DNA from: Stratiolaelaps scimitus
Lineage: Eukaryota > Arthropoda > Arachnida > Mesostigmata > Laelapidae
Direction: 5' to 3'
Assembly: GCA_019614645.1 (NCBI GenBank)
Contig: JABWDB010000018.1
Span: 3,526,501-3,590,500, forward strand
Length of the DNA: 64,000 nucleotides
The position numbers were made by a program, and so were the translations under genes. Below are positions 50,670 through 62,700 of this stretch, piece after piece; positions within the stretch are counted from its first letter, which is position 1; every line of letters starts with the position of its first letter. Below the pieces are notes generated by a model. The model was not told the DNA's origin and made no database searches. It saw only the letters and a list, made by a program, of their open reading frames with translations.

Positions 50670-52017
50670 AATCATCATTATTGAAAGGTTCCGTCCTAGC
50701 GCCCAGCGCTTGCCTTGCGATTCGTGAACGCCAACATCCTCGAACAAGTGTCTGCATACATGTAAGGGGTAGTTTCCAAAGGGTGTCGGTCTTCACGTTC
50801 GATGATGCACGTTCAAAGAGCCGTCCGAACGCACGTCATCAGCGTAAGCCAGAGCTGCAAAATGATGTAGTTCATTGTGGTGGGGCGCCCCAGTAGCGTC
50901 TGATCGGAGTATTCGCCAAGTTGGGACCCCATGCTGCTGACCTGAACTGCATGATCTATGCTGGATCTGTGGGATTTGGCTCGATGTTGGATATGGTTCG
51001 ATCTGTAGTGATGTTTCCTCTCGGGGGTTCGTGAATCTCAGATCATGGTTCTTCCGACTGCTTTTTCCTGACTCGATTTTTACGCGCCTTAGCTGAGTTG
51101 GTGAAATCTAGCACGGGTTGAATCTCAATTCAACATGCTCCTAGATCTGTTGTTCGATGGACGACGAGGCTCACTGCCTCCTTTGACTGTACCCGACTGG
51201 AAAATGACCTCCGTTATGTTGAGCGTTTCGCCCCTGCCTTGAACAGCGCATTAAGCGGATTTCGAGCAAAGGGGTTTGCCACGTTGGCAAACTATCAACT
51301 TCGTGTGCTGAGCAATTGCAATATTCCTCCCTTTCGCTGGACCGCCCCTAGCTATCTAGTCTCCTATTCAACTTCCGAGTGTCGATCAGACCACACATCT
51401 TTGAGAGATACATAGTGATCTGATCGACAGATAGAGCCAACGCCGTTCATCTACAACGAAGCCACCCTCGCTTGTCTCCTCCAGTGACCCCCACCCCCCC
51501 ACGTCGTTTGGCCTCTGTACGGACACCCGACTCCAGCAGGAAGTCAGCCACGTTGACCAGGAAGCTACCATTTCGAGTGGCCCTTACTCGCTGACTATTG
51601 AGCTGGCAGAATTCCACAACGTGTACACTTATATTCGTGTACCGGCAGAAGAACTCAACAGACAATTCAGCTATGTGCCCTTATCGGTGGACACCGCAGT
51701 CGCCTCAACAAACCCGACAGCCCTGCAGATTCGAGCCTGCTGTCGTAGCTAACACCAATATCAACGGCAGGCGGGCTGGGCGGGTAGCCGTTGTTGGGAC
51801 GCTCGACCGCTTGGGTGCGATCTGGCCTGCCGCGCGCAGTCTGTCCGTCACGAGCTCCACCTCCACAATCGATAACCCCCCAGGCCGGCGTCGGCCCCCA
51901 ACCTCGCTCCGTTATCCGCACCCACCCAATGGCTTCCCTCTAACGTGAGGGTTGCGTGGGCGCGTGGGGTAACTACTCATCGTCAACGCGCGTGTCCGCT
52001 TCTTCGTCTAATGTTCG

Positions 52018-52057
52018 ATGCTACTGCTGTTGCTGTTTCTCTTGCTGCTGCTGCTGC
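52018..52057. repeat. CTG/TTG trinucleotide tract
   Basis: A CTG-rich tract that begins at an ATG and would encode a run of leucines on plus. A related tract lies at 52336-52378. Confidence 0.75.
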
Positions 52058-53728
52058 AAACCCAGCTGACGTCGCTGCGTCCAATATCTAGAGACCAGTG
52101 CGTATTGGCTATTGCGCCAACACACAGGGCAACCGATTCCTTCGGATCTGCCTCCCGGCCTGTTCGTCTCGTTCGAGGCGGGGGAGTCGACCTGAATCTG
52201 ACGAGGGTAATTGGGGCAGCACTTCCGGACACCCCAGCCCTATTCGTACGTACACAGACGGGCAAACACACTCGCTCACTGCATATTGGCCGTCGGCGTG
52301 GACAACCGACCGTTCCCGCTCCTGACGACGGCAAAAGCCGCCGCTGCCGCTGCTGCTGCTGTTGCTGCTGTTGTTGACGGCTGTTCGCGATGTAACCTGT
52401 CGCTTGCGTGCCGAGCAAAGTACGTTTGCATCTGGCGAACAGTGCGGGCGGGCGGGCGCCGTCGCGACGGCCCATTTCGAGATGAGATTTCGGCCAGTGA
52501 CTGATATGGAGCAATGTCTGGTAGGCAAATGTCTAACTGCGATGACGATTTGATTGTTTCTGAAAACCGATGGTGCTGACACCAAGTTTAGCACAGGCGG
52601 CGTAGGCCGTTCTCAATGCGAACACTGTTGTGAGGACAATTGCCCGCAAGTGAGCAGAAGGTGACAACATCATATTGTGAACATATATATATATATATAT
52701 ATATATGGCCATAGTCTAGTAGTGCATTGCACCTGCGTCAATGTGGCTTGCTCGCTCAGTGTAGCTACCACTGAAATGGAGGGACTACGAGTAATGACTT
52801 ATAATTCCATAACAGTATTGGGCGAAGTTGTAATACGACGGAAACACTTGCAGATTATATATATATATATATATATAACCTCATACGAACGTATCAAGCT
52901 TGTATATACAGAACAATCGGCACAATAGCTTAGACGGTATCGTCCGCTTGGCAACCGCTGACCCAACCGGTTTTGGATGTATAATGCATCACAGCAGAAG
53001 AACAACGATTGTAGGCCGAAATCCAATAATACAGTAGTCATTCAAAGGTAGTCCAGCACCACCAGTTTATCAGGTGCCTCTTCGCGCCGAACTGTCACTG
53101 CCTCATACGCCAACTATTGCATGAATGTTGCATCGGCAATAGTGGCCATCGCGAGGATGTGCAATGAACAAGCGAATGTGGGACGCATTCGTTTCGAGGC
53201 GATCACAAGATCGAAAGAACGCGATGTACACGCGCGTCCATTCTACTATTGCCCAGCATAAAGGGACCACAGTAGCGATCCCCTTCGGACGATTGCTGAT
53301 CGGGCAATCGTGTGCGCCGACCCTAGCGTTCAATACGGTCGACATTTGCAGCCAAAATCACAACGCGCAACGACTCGCAGCGGAAATTAACACGTCAAAA
53401 ATGATCGGGAATTCGCGTACGATCGTCCGCGAATTGGGGTTCGACTGGGGTTCTGCTTGGGGAAGTCGGTTGTTGTAAATCAGCCCTACGGAGGGATATA
53501 CTGAATGAGTTGTTATCACTGATGATTTGGGTCGTTGTTTTCTATTATGCGGTTTTATTTTAATGTAAAAAATACGTCTCCAGCAGGTTAACTTCGTTCG
53601 TTATTTTAGCTTCTGAATTAAGTTGCATGATCGGTTGGCGTTCTTGTTCGCTGAAGCGCGAAGAGCGAGATTTCGCGTACACCACGTGATGGCTGTAGGA
53701 GTAAACGCCTGTTCAGCGGGGCATCCGT

Positions 53729-54346
53729 TCAAGTAGTGCTAACGCGGCCTGATGCTGGTGAAGGAGGACTATCGGGCGAGCCTGGAGAACCTGGCGAGCC
53801 CGGGGACCCCGGTGAGCCTGGGGACCCGGGCGAGCCTGGATCATCCCGTTGCACTTCGTCCTGTTCTTTCTGTTTGGCGATGGATGTCCGCTTCTTTGGG
53901 CTGCGCCTCTTTTTACTGCTCCAAGCTCGGCCGAGACGAGCCACCTCTGACTCGGCGAATGCCCAGTACTCATCTAATGACGGGCCGAGCGCCGGACTGT
54001 GTTTTTGCGACAGCTCAACAAGTTCGGGCAGATCAAACTTGGAGCAGCTGTCAATCACTTGTCTTATACTTCCACCGGAATGGCCCTCTGAAAGCATTCG
54101 ACGGAGACATTGAAAGCAACCTGGAGACGTAATCAAATTCGTGGTGGCTCAATATAGTGTCGCTGTGAACTTATAACTATTGCTGCTAACTATGAAGTTG
54201 TATGAGTGCGCACTCGCAATCTTCTGCATCCGTCCGATTCATCTGGATGCTGGCTAATCGTTCGTTATTGCGCGCCAATTATCCATTCGCTGTTGGCTTT
54301 TTACGTAAGGATTTCAAAGTGGAGAGCTCTCGGTGAGGTTGGCTCT
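53729..54346 (-). CDS. 3' end of an unknown gene with a Gly-Ser-Pro tail
   Basis: Two exons with matching phase: 54346-54305 (ending TTA C before GTAAAA) and 54120-53729, preceded by a TCTCCAG acceptor. The joined frame reads SQPHRELSTLKSL, then RCFQCLRRMLSEGHSGGSIR, QVIDSCSKFDLPELVELSQK and DEYWAFAESEVARLGRAW, an all-helical-looking domain. A lysine/arginine-rich nuclear-signal-like stretch (SSKKRRSPKKRTS) follows, then seven GSP repeats and a stop at 53729. The repeats are collagen-like in period (Gly-Ser-Pro) but short and at the extreme C-terminus, so they are more likely a disordered tail. Upstream exons were not found. The product is probably nuclear; no family was recognised. Confidence 0.45.
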
Positions 54347-54585
54347 CTGAATGGCCACAAATTATCCCCACAAACGGCCGACAACATCCACAATTACGCA
54401 GTACGTCAGCACCATTTACGTTCGTCAATATTATCGTCGTTAGTATTACACATTATAATATTATTATTGAAGTTATTATATCTTGTTATTAATACTGCAT
54501 ACTTGATGAGTCAAATAGTAATAAACAAGTAATACACAGAAGCACCCACGTCAACCGTGCATGGGACAGCCGCTCACGTATAACG

Positions 54586-54587
<2 letters not shown>

Positions 54588-54624
<37 letters not shown>
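54588..54624. repeat. (AT)n microsatellite
   Basis: An AT dinucleotide tract of about 37 bases, the longest in the window. Confidence 0.9.
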
Positions 54625-54626
<2 letters not shown>

Positions 54627-55017
54627 GGTGTACAATTCTACTTTGGCTCAGAGATGGTAGGCATTTTCTGGTAACTGATCGATGGCTGCATCAGTTAACA
54701 AACAACTCATTCAAAGTAGCAGTAGGAGAACAGTGGCACTTTTTGCCCGGCCATCTTCTTATGGTATGACCGCATTCGATTCGCTATGTATTGTATTGTA
54801 TCCTATTATATGACAGCGGGAGACGCCAGGAAGACGGTCGTCCCAGAAAGGGAGAGTCATTCTGTTATTCAGAGTCAAGGTTATCGCGGAAAATCGTGGA
54901 TCGCTACTGCTGCTGCTGCTGCTGTAGATCCCCAATGCAAAAACATGGTCGCTGGCCTGGCGGGCGCGCGGGCGACTTCATTCGCTCGAAAAGTCGCCGG
55001 CTGCCACAAAATTAAAA

Positions 55018-55429
55018 CTACACTGTTCTCAATTTCTTCATAAACTTGCGCAGCGTGGAGACATCCCTTGTTAGAACGTCGCTCTCCTGTTGGATCCGTC
55101 GACGCATATGTATAGTCAGCAATATCCACTATAGAACTTACGAATGCCTCCGACGTAATTCTTGTGAACGTCTTCTTTGCGGGAGCTTCGCCGATTGTTT
55201 GTCGTGTGTCGCGTTGCGAGTGTCGCATGTGTGTGTCTGTACTCGAGACGTAGCGCTTGCGTTGCGTCGGGAGATGAATTGTACAGGCCGGTGATATCTT
55301 TCGGGGGATGGCATGCAGATATTTCAGGGTTTGTTCGGGCTTGGCCGACACAATGCTGACAGGAACAAGCTGACTAGTTGGCGCATTGTTTATGACAGTC
55401 TCTGTTCTTCTCTCTCTCTCTCCCATCAT
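55018..55429 (-). CDS. Two-exon gene, 118-residue protein of unknown function
   Basis: Exon 1 (55429-55142) starts at the first of two adjacent ATGs with an in-frame stop 39 bases upstream, and ends at a consensus GTAAGT. The 55-base intron has a TGCTGAC branch-site-like sequence and ends CCAACAG. Exon 2 (55086-55018) continues in phase 0 to a TAG. The protein begins with an arginine/glutamate-rich stretch from a GA repeat, continues with VSIVSAKPEQTLKYLHAIPR, has a basic middle and ends in a likely helix (ESDVLTRDVSTLRKFMKKLR). No family was recognised. It lies between the Gly-Ser-Pro-tail gene and the AAA+ gene, all on the same strand. The alternative is that the open frame is chance, but the intron signals make that less likely. 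Confidence 0.4.
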
Positions 55430-56981
55430 TTCTCTCGGTAACTTCCATGTGCTTATGCAGTGGTGTTACTTCTACCGGGGTGACGACGGCGGTAGCGGAT
55501 GAGTCGCACCTATAATATATGTCTCCGTGTCAATCGTTGCCTACGCTGTGAACACAACGCACGCGCACTGGAGCTCCGTACCGTCATCATCTCTGACCTG
55601 GGAACTACCGTGTGGAGTGCTGTGCTGCCCAGATGGCACATGTGGGCGGGCCCAGTACGCTCAACAGATCCGGGCAGTGCTATATCTATATATATATATA
55701 TCTGCCTCACCATCGATGTCGAGTATGGCAGCAGTAACAATAGCAGCAGCAGCAGTAACAACAGCAACAAGAAGGACACCTACAGCAGCAGCTATCGCAC
55801 AGAACAGAATGGGACAGCATCAGGTGGTTGCAAATCGCTATTGGCCTGTACCCATCGAACGGTCCCCGTAAGAAAATTGCAACCATATTCGACTGAGGGG
55901 AGATATTCGTCTCGTTGTACATCTGCCTATGGCACACCACGGGCACGTGAGCACGCACCCCTACACAAATCTCTGAGGAGGGTGGGACATCGGCGAGTCA
56001 AGCGTCACACCTGGCGAGTGTTGTTGTCACCTCCGATGTTGAGCGGATCCGATTTGATAATACGTATAGTATTATACATCGGCGACATATAAATTTACGA
56101 GGTGATGGTGCGTACACGGCAATTCTCGCGTGAATCTTATCGCATAGTTTCCAGTTAACCAGCAGCTCCCAGTTGCGTAAAAGTATCGTACGTCTAAGCG
56201 ATTTTCTGTCATTATCAGCATCGGAACTAATCCAGCGGCGTACGATATTCAGCTGCTCGTATTTGCGAAGCAAAGATGGAGAATTGAGTCGTGTGAGAAT
56301 AACAAATCAAGCCGGTAAGCTGAACGGGCGTAACTGCGACTAATGAATGGTGAAAATACGCGCAGAGGTTATAAAAGCGCCTTCGGAACAGGGGGTACGC
56401 TTATTTGCTGTTCCCAGTGCCGTAGCTCATTTCAGCGCAATACAATACATAAATCAGCACCCCTCCCCCGCTATGGTATTCACCAGAACTCTCGATTTGT
56501 TGAACACCATAATTGAACTCATTTGCACATGATCGCAATCTTTAGCATATTCTCTACTTCGTCATGATGGTGGCACTCTTTAACATTCGAATCACGCTAA
56601 ACCAGGTTGCTCTACGTAGCGAACACAGCGATCGTCGAGTTCAGCCATCAGATAGAAATCAGTGTCCGATGACCAATTTCGGTTTACAACACATTACCGG
56701 ATAGAACCACCAGGTTATGACAGTGATGAACGCGAGAGCTCTTCTCGCGATCCTCCTGTCTAATGGCATTTGCCTCTATTTAGCGACAAAAGCATTGGGA
56801 GTTAGCGATGATACATCTGATTGGACTGGTAACGCGAGCTGAACACATCATTGTTGGTTCAAACTGCGTTCGTTAATTGATATCCGTCTACGACAAATAC
56901 AATTGTTCTCGCGGCCATTAAATTACCATATTGCACATATATACGATATGTGCATCGATGCAGTCTGTACGCGTTCAATAC

Positions 56982-58439
56982 CCACCCAGATCGTTAGCGA
57001 GATCGATGAGTTGGTCAACAGTCAGTGGCGCGCTTTTCGGCAGATGAAGCTTCAGTATGGCGAGTCGTTCGACCGCATTTGGCAACGGCATTAAGATACG
57101 AGTCTCGAACTGTTCAAGCAGCTCATCGGGAAGCTCCCATGGCTTGGAGCATGTCGCTATGAAATTGACATCCTCTATATTCTCCATCGACTGCGTGCGT
57201 AGCGATTTCATCTTTTCTGTTAGTAGCTGAGCACGAGCAGAGATACGAGTGTTAGACTAGTGTCAGTTCAACTGGCATTCAATTGAACATATGCCGTCAA
57301 TCAATCAATCAATTTAGAACTTGGATGATAAGAAATCTGGTGTTGTGAAAAATGTTGGCAACATTTCCGAAGCAATGCAAAAAATCGTAGATCCACCTAC
57401 TGATAATGTACTACGCTGTAATCGTGACAAGCATCACTGATTGGTGTTGAATAATGCTATTTATTCAATAACATAACTTGAATAGAGGCAGAATGGTTTC
57501 AGAGCAAATGTACACCCACAGAGTAAATTGCCAATACGAAACCCTGTTCAGATGATTTGACTGATCTCATATATACACGTGCTAGTTCTAAGACATACAG
57601 AGGGTTCATAGAAAACCTACCAACGGTGGCTGCTGTGCCTACAAACACTAATGGCCATAATGATATACATATCAGCAATGGTTAGAGGTACATTGCCTCA
57701 GCGTTCACAAAAGCGTTCTCAGATTGTGGCTGCTTACGGTGACAGCTTCCGGTGATGTGGCCATGTTGTGGATGTCGTCCAAAATGAAAACGGTAGGTGC
57801 ACTGCACGTCGCCGAAAAGAACGCCAATTCCAAGAACGTCCTGTCAGTGATTATCGTGTGGACGTCAAGGCGCAAGCAGTGCCAAGGCGCCGGCACGCAA
57901 CATTCTAGAACCTTTAATTTAATTGATTTCAATAATTCGACCCCGGTAAATTAAGTGACATATTCGAATATATTAGTGCCGTTGTGGATTGTTGTATGCG
58001 TGCATTGTATATTTATATCTGCTTATGTGCAGTAGAATCTCCGTGAACGAGATTCAACGAGCGTCGGCCAGCCTTCGTGAGATGAAGCACCTTAAGACAT
58101 GAGATATCAGAGCAGCTTTGCAGACTCGGGTAAAACTTCCTTCTGAATACATATATAATATAGTCAATAAATACATATACTCAAATGAAGGACATGGCAG
58201 GCCCGTGGCGGAGCGGCCCTAGTGAAAGTCGATGAAGAAACCAACTTTGAGCAAAAGGGACTTGCCGACACCGGTCGGGCCGTACAGAAGGGTGGTTCTG
58301 GGGAGTTGGACCCCAGCAGAGCTGGGAAGCCTCCCAGTCGCTGCGGCTAGAACTCCTTTCGCCAGCTGATGACCTAACACCAAAAAGATTTCGATATCAT
58401 ATATATATAACTGTTTTTCGAGCTGACCCTCAGCTGTTC

Positions 58440-58476
<37 letters not shown>

Positions 58477-59740
58477 TAATACCATAAGCAACGTCATCCT
58501 ACGCACTAACTGATTTCGATAATCGCGTATTGCCTATATGATTACTAGTTTATCGAGTACCGCGCGAAGAACAACAGATATAGCAATAAGTGGATCGCTA
58601 ACCGAGTTATGGTAGTCGTAAATAGTCCATATAGACCTGATGTGCTCAGCCAGATAAAGAACATTTAGTTCAATGACACTCCTGGATATACGAGTCCTCG
58701 CCTTTAAGTACCGTTTCAGAAGCGTTTGAAAACGGAGGTACCTACGACGGTGCGAGGTTCGAGGCAGTTGTAGTTGACGAGTTGAATGCCGGGCAAATTT
58801 GAAAAGAAAAAATGCGGTCCATGGAGCGAAGGGACCTTGGAGATGTCGGGTGGCCTTTCCTTGGAGATTTTGCTGGCACAGATTCGGGAGAAAACAACGC
58901 GAAAATTGTTTAAATCGATAAAGTGTCGTTTCTGTGTAATTGGGATCGTTGCATTGCAGTTAATAGTCATTCATATATTTAGTATACCTCAAGAGCTGAT
59001 TCGACTCGCACTCATCGTGGAGGAAATCTCTAAAGCATCGCTATATATATGAGGCGACAAAATATATATCCGAAGTGGGCGGAAACCCCTGAAGAAATAA
59101 AATACGCATTTAGCAAAATTGCGAATTGCGAATCCGTTCAGTATGTATTCGTATGAATAGCGGTTCAAGTCGAGGCTTCAGCACCTAATCGAAGCTTCAG
59201 GTATCTTCTGAGATAAGGTGGCAACTTGAATAAACCTCTTGAGCGCGACAGCGAACGAACTCTGCCCTTAATCTGAATCGTGTACAATCCACTACGGCGT
59301 TTAGTGTTAAGAGTAAGTGAGGTTATCATCGCCAATAACGCAGTGGGTGACTGCCCACAGGGAAGGCACTGGCGTGGATGATCATCTACCGGATGAATTG
59401 CTGAACTAATATAAAATGCCGATCAGTTTCTAACTCGAAGGACCGCGGTGTCTTTCCACAAGATGATACCTGTAGATAGGCATTATTGGCAATAGAATCG
59501 GCTACGATATGTAGCTAGACAGATAAAACATCCGAGTGTAACGACAACATAGATCACCGTGTACAAACATACATACCTCGTTAAATTGCGCATGGCCAGA
59601 GCATGCTGATTAACTAATTGCAACTGTAAAAATTTAGCCGACAAACACGCCATCAGTCGTGATAAAGTCTCGAGTTTCTCCACAGGACAGGCCTGCGGTA
59701 GGCTATTTAGGACATCATTTAAGTGCTGCAGAAGCGACAT
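56982..59740 (-). CDS. AAA+ ATPase, degenerate PEX1/PEX6-D1-like or VPS4-like module
   Basis: Exons: 59740-59577, 58872-58742, 58373-58242, 57904-57738 and 57226 to about 56982, with coherent phases (2, 1, 1, 0). The start is MSLLQHLNDVLNSLP; the first 97 residues are not an MIT domain. Exon 3 has an intact Walker A (TLLYGPTGVGKSLL). Exon 4 has Walker B as VFILDDI, with Asp instead of Glu, and is short where pore loop 1 (the W-x-G region) should be. Exon 5 has FIATCSKPWELPDELLEQFE, so the sensor-1 Asn is Ser and no arginine finger is visible. It ends with ILMPLPNAVERLAILKLHL and a LANDLGG helix, where the next exon should give YSG or similar. PEX6/PEX1 D1 domains are degenerate in similar ways, which favours that family. 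No second AAA domain and no C-terminal exon was found in the 1-2 kb downstream, so the gene model is incomplete at its 3' end. Confidence 0.75.
58418..58446 (+). repeat. Dispersed repeat family R1, fragment D
   Basis: AGCTGACCCTCAGCTGTTCC followed by CCTAT matches the first half of copies at 17621 and 40101. It lies in intron 2 of the AAA+ gene, directly against an (AT)n tract. Confidence 0.5.
58444..58473. repeat. (AT)n microsatellite
   Basis: An AT dinucleotide tract of about 30 bases in intron 2 of the AAA+ gene. Confidence 0.9.
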
Positions 59741-62700
59741 CGTCTTCGTTGTTCCCCGTGTATAGTATCAACAGGTGGAATTGTACTCTAGATTTGGTCG
59801 GGATTTTGCGCGATTTGCTGCGCGATGGCAAAATCTCTCTGCGATAACTGCTGGGGTTCCCAGATAACAGATAGCACGTCGGTGGCACGTAAGAGGCACC
59901 GCTTGGGAGAAATAAGACCGGATGAATATTGCAGAGTGAAATCCATGAGCCACGCGGTTGGTTTGATGGAGGTGTGGGTGATTCCTACCGATACTTCTTG
60001 TGGTAATATCTAGTAGGATTTCTCGTGGTATTGAGAAGTTTCTGGTGGGAGAAGGGCTGAAGGGTCTTCCAGCCGGAAAGGGAAAATCATCCTGTCACGC
60101 AACCTCGACAACCCCTAGATTTTGAGAAAGAGAGAGAGATGTGCGCATTCACATCTTTGGTTGCTAACGAAGCAGTGTAATTACATTGAAGAATATTTAA
60201 ATAACCTGTATACGTAACGTACACGTCTCCTAGTGGAATAAAATAAACGTTTTCAATAAGATATATAAACTATATCAGATATGTGCTACTGCTGCTGCTG
60301 CGGTTTCAACGGTGGACGAGCATCTGAAACTTTGAACAACGTTACCATCATCGCGAAATCACCATACACAAATGTGCACATTGCATGCGAATTATCGAAG
60401 AGCTCACAGTTGACATTCAGCTATAAATCATACTGTTGTCTTCCAGCCTCCCTGCGGGTATTGCGCTGTACAGTATTGCAATGCGCCTCTCGGCAAAAGT
60501 ACTGATTGTATTCTCCACTGTCAGGCAACATCAACGCCAGCAGCATTTTTGATAAGCTGGTGCACAATTTCAAGCTACGCTGTCGGCTGTTCCAGATCAC
60601 GGAACCTTGACAGAACCTTGAAAATCATTTCGTCGAAAAAAATCGCAACACATCGATGCGGCGACGTTGTGCCCCGATGCTTTGATGGTGAATTTTGAGC
60701 AGAGCGAGATCTTTTCCAGTCGGCTGGTTTACAAATCTTTCTCGCCTTTTAAGATTCAAACAAGCCCCCTACGATATTCGGCACGCAGTTAAGCGTAAGT
60801 TGGACCGACGGCCAACGAAAGTCGAACGCGCGCTCGCTCGCTCGCTCAGATCAACAGACTTCAATCTGCTTTTGAATGCCTCCGAACCGTATCGGTTCTC
60901 GCGTTGGTCTGGTCACGTCACGTTAGAGACTTATCTATTATATTCGGCTTTCTCACGCAAAACACGCGAAGGATTGCGATCGATCTTGTGATGCCATATT
61001 GTTGTCTTTTCATTCGAATACATTGTACTGGATTCTCCATAGCACTCGCGTCACTTTCGCTTTGGCAAGCGACAATCGCCCGTTTGTGCCGAATCTTCAA
61101 ATACAAATGCACACACATCTATACACAACGATTAATCAAATCTTCCATTCTAAACACATTCAATACGTTGGCCATACGGAGTGGAAGGGACTCGTGCTGC
61201 ATCTCTCTCTCTCTTTTTTCTCACAGCGTGCTGGTTCCAGTGTCCAGTGAAACTAACGTGCACACAGCACTGCCGAACTGGGAAACTGTGTCCGGTTGTC
61301 TTTAGACATGACTGCGATGGACACCGGAGGTTAGCTTCGGGCCGGCGGGCGCGCCTCTGCCCCGCAGACCTTCGTTGACACTAGTCTAAGTATCTGCAAC
61401 TCGCCTACATTGAGGCAGTATCACCGTCATTTTTGTCATCATTGCCATTAATTTCTGTTACCAATAAGTAACACTGGCAAATAAGCAACAGTGGTTATTT
61501 TGATCCATACACAACTATTTCTGGTATTATGCATATTATTATTGTTGTTATTATGGACACTCGTGCGTGCGATTCTTCGGAAGCTTCTGATCCAGCGTAT
61601 TCTGACCGCGCATCGAGGCTTCGGCTCAAGGTACGGTCAGAAATTAATATTCACTTCACGTGTGTTGATCTCAGCTTTGGATTATATGAGAGAGTTTCCG
61701 TTTTTGTATACATTCTTTCTGCTAGGGTTCAAGGTACATTCACCCGCTGATTAACGACTAATTCACTGATTGATCGTTTGAATACCCATCTCGATACACT
61801 TCACAGCGTTACACACACGACACGGCATATGTACACATCTGTGGATGAGATCCTTATCTCATAGATTCTTATGGCGCTGTCCCACATTTGCTATTTCCTT
61901 ACCGCAGCGAACATCTAGTCAAGCAATATCGAGCAAATTCTCATTCGCCGATAACATTCAGTAACGATTATTGCAAGCAATTGAACCAGCGAATCGGACA
62001 TTCGACGCTGGCGAGGTGCTGGCGTATACACACTACGCAGGATCTGTTAGCGAGCATCCAAGACGAAGAAGTGCCCGGAAGTGTTCAGTCGCCGATCATA
62101 CGCCTGGCTCAGACCGTCGAGACGGTGCGTGTCGTCCAAACAACGGCGGTAAGGGTTCGTGATCTTGTTGCAGTTATTGTCGCTGCTGATGCTGGTGTCA
62201 TCATTGTGTTCCGACTGGACATAATAAGTCGCCGCGGAACGGCCAGACGAGCCAAAGCCTTCCGCTGGCGAGGAAGTCGCTAATATGATGATAATGATCA
62301 GTATGAAGCACCAAAGGCAGTCACAAGGTAACGACAGTTACAAATAATTGATGTAGGTTATTTTCACTTCGCCGAAATAAATCGATAGGCTACACCGTCA
62401 CCTCCCCTTACGGCACACTACCGCCGGCAGGGAGCGGTAGGCAGGTGGAAATGACAGTATGAAATATGAATTGTTCGGCCTGTGAATATGTACAGGATCC
62501 ATGTATAGCGTGTTTGTTCAAATGTCACACAGGCCAACGCACGTGTTGAGGTCTACTCTGAGCCAAGTTACATTTCCAGATCGGCTAGCGGCGTCCTCCC
62601 TTGATTTAACCTTTGTACGACGCTTGTCCTGAGAGTCAGTTTAAGTTGAAGTATACCTTGTATGTCGTCGCCGAACAAGAAACGAAATGGGGCATATGTG

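Larger units (their letters stand above)
49383..53728. other. GC-richer spacer with clustered triplet repeats
   Basis: Unlike the rest of the window, this stretch has long GC-rich and CpG-containing runs, so it may hold 5' exons or promoters. Repeats: GCA then CCA at 49899-49955, CAG at 50030-50056, GA at 50168-50186, CTG at 50420-50455, ATT at 50640-50672, CTG at 52018-52057 and 52336-52378, and AT at 52684-52706 and 52856-52877. Two plus-strand frames open with Leu-rich runs encoded by CTG repeats (near 50410 and at 52018) that mimic signal peptides. No gene could be supported. Confidence 0.4.

Noticed and set aside
52018..52377. A plus-strand frame with a leucine-rich start resembling a signal peptide.
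   Set aside because: The leucine run is a CTG microsatellite and the frame ends in another triplet tract. There is no domain between them.
53164..53478. A 104-codon plus-strand frame from a true ATG in CpG-rich DNA.
   Set aside because: No family, no splice signal, and a competing open frame on the other strand.
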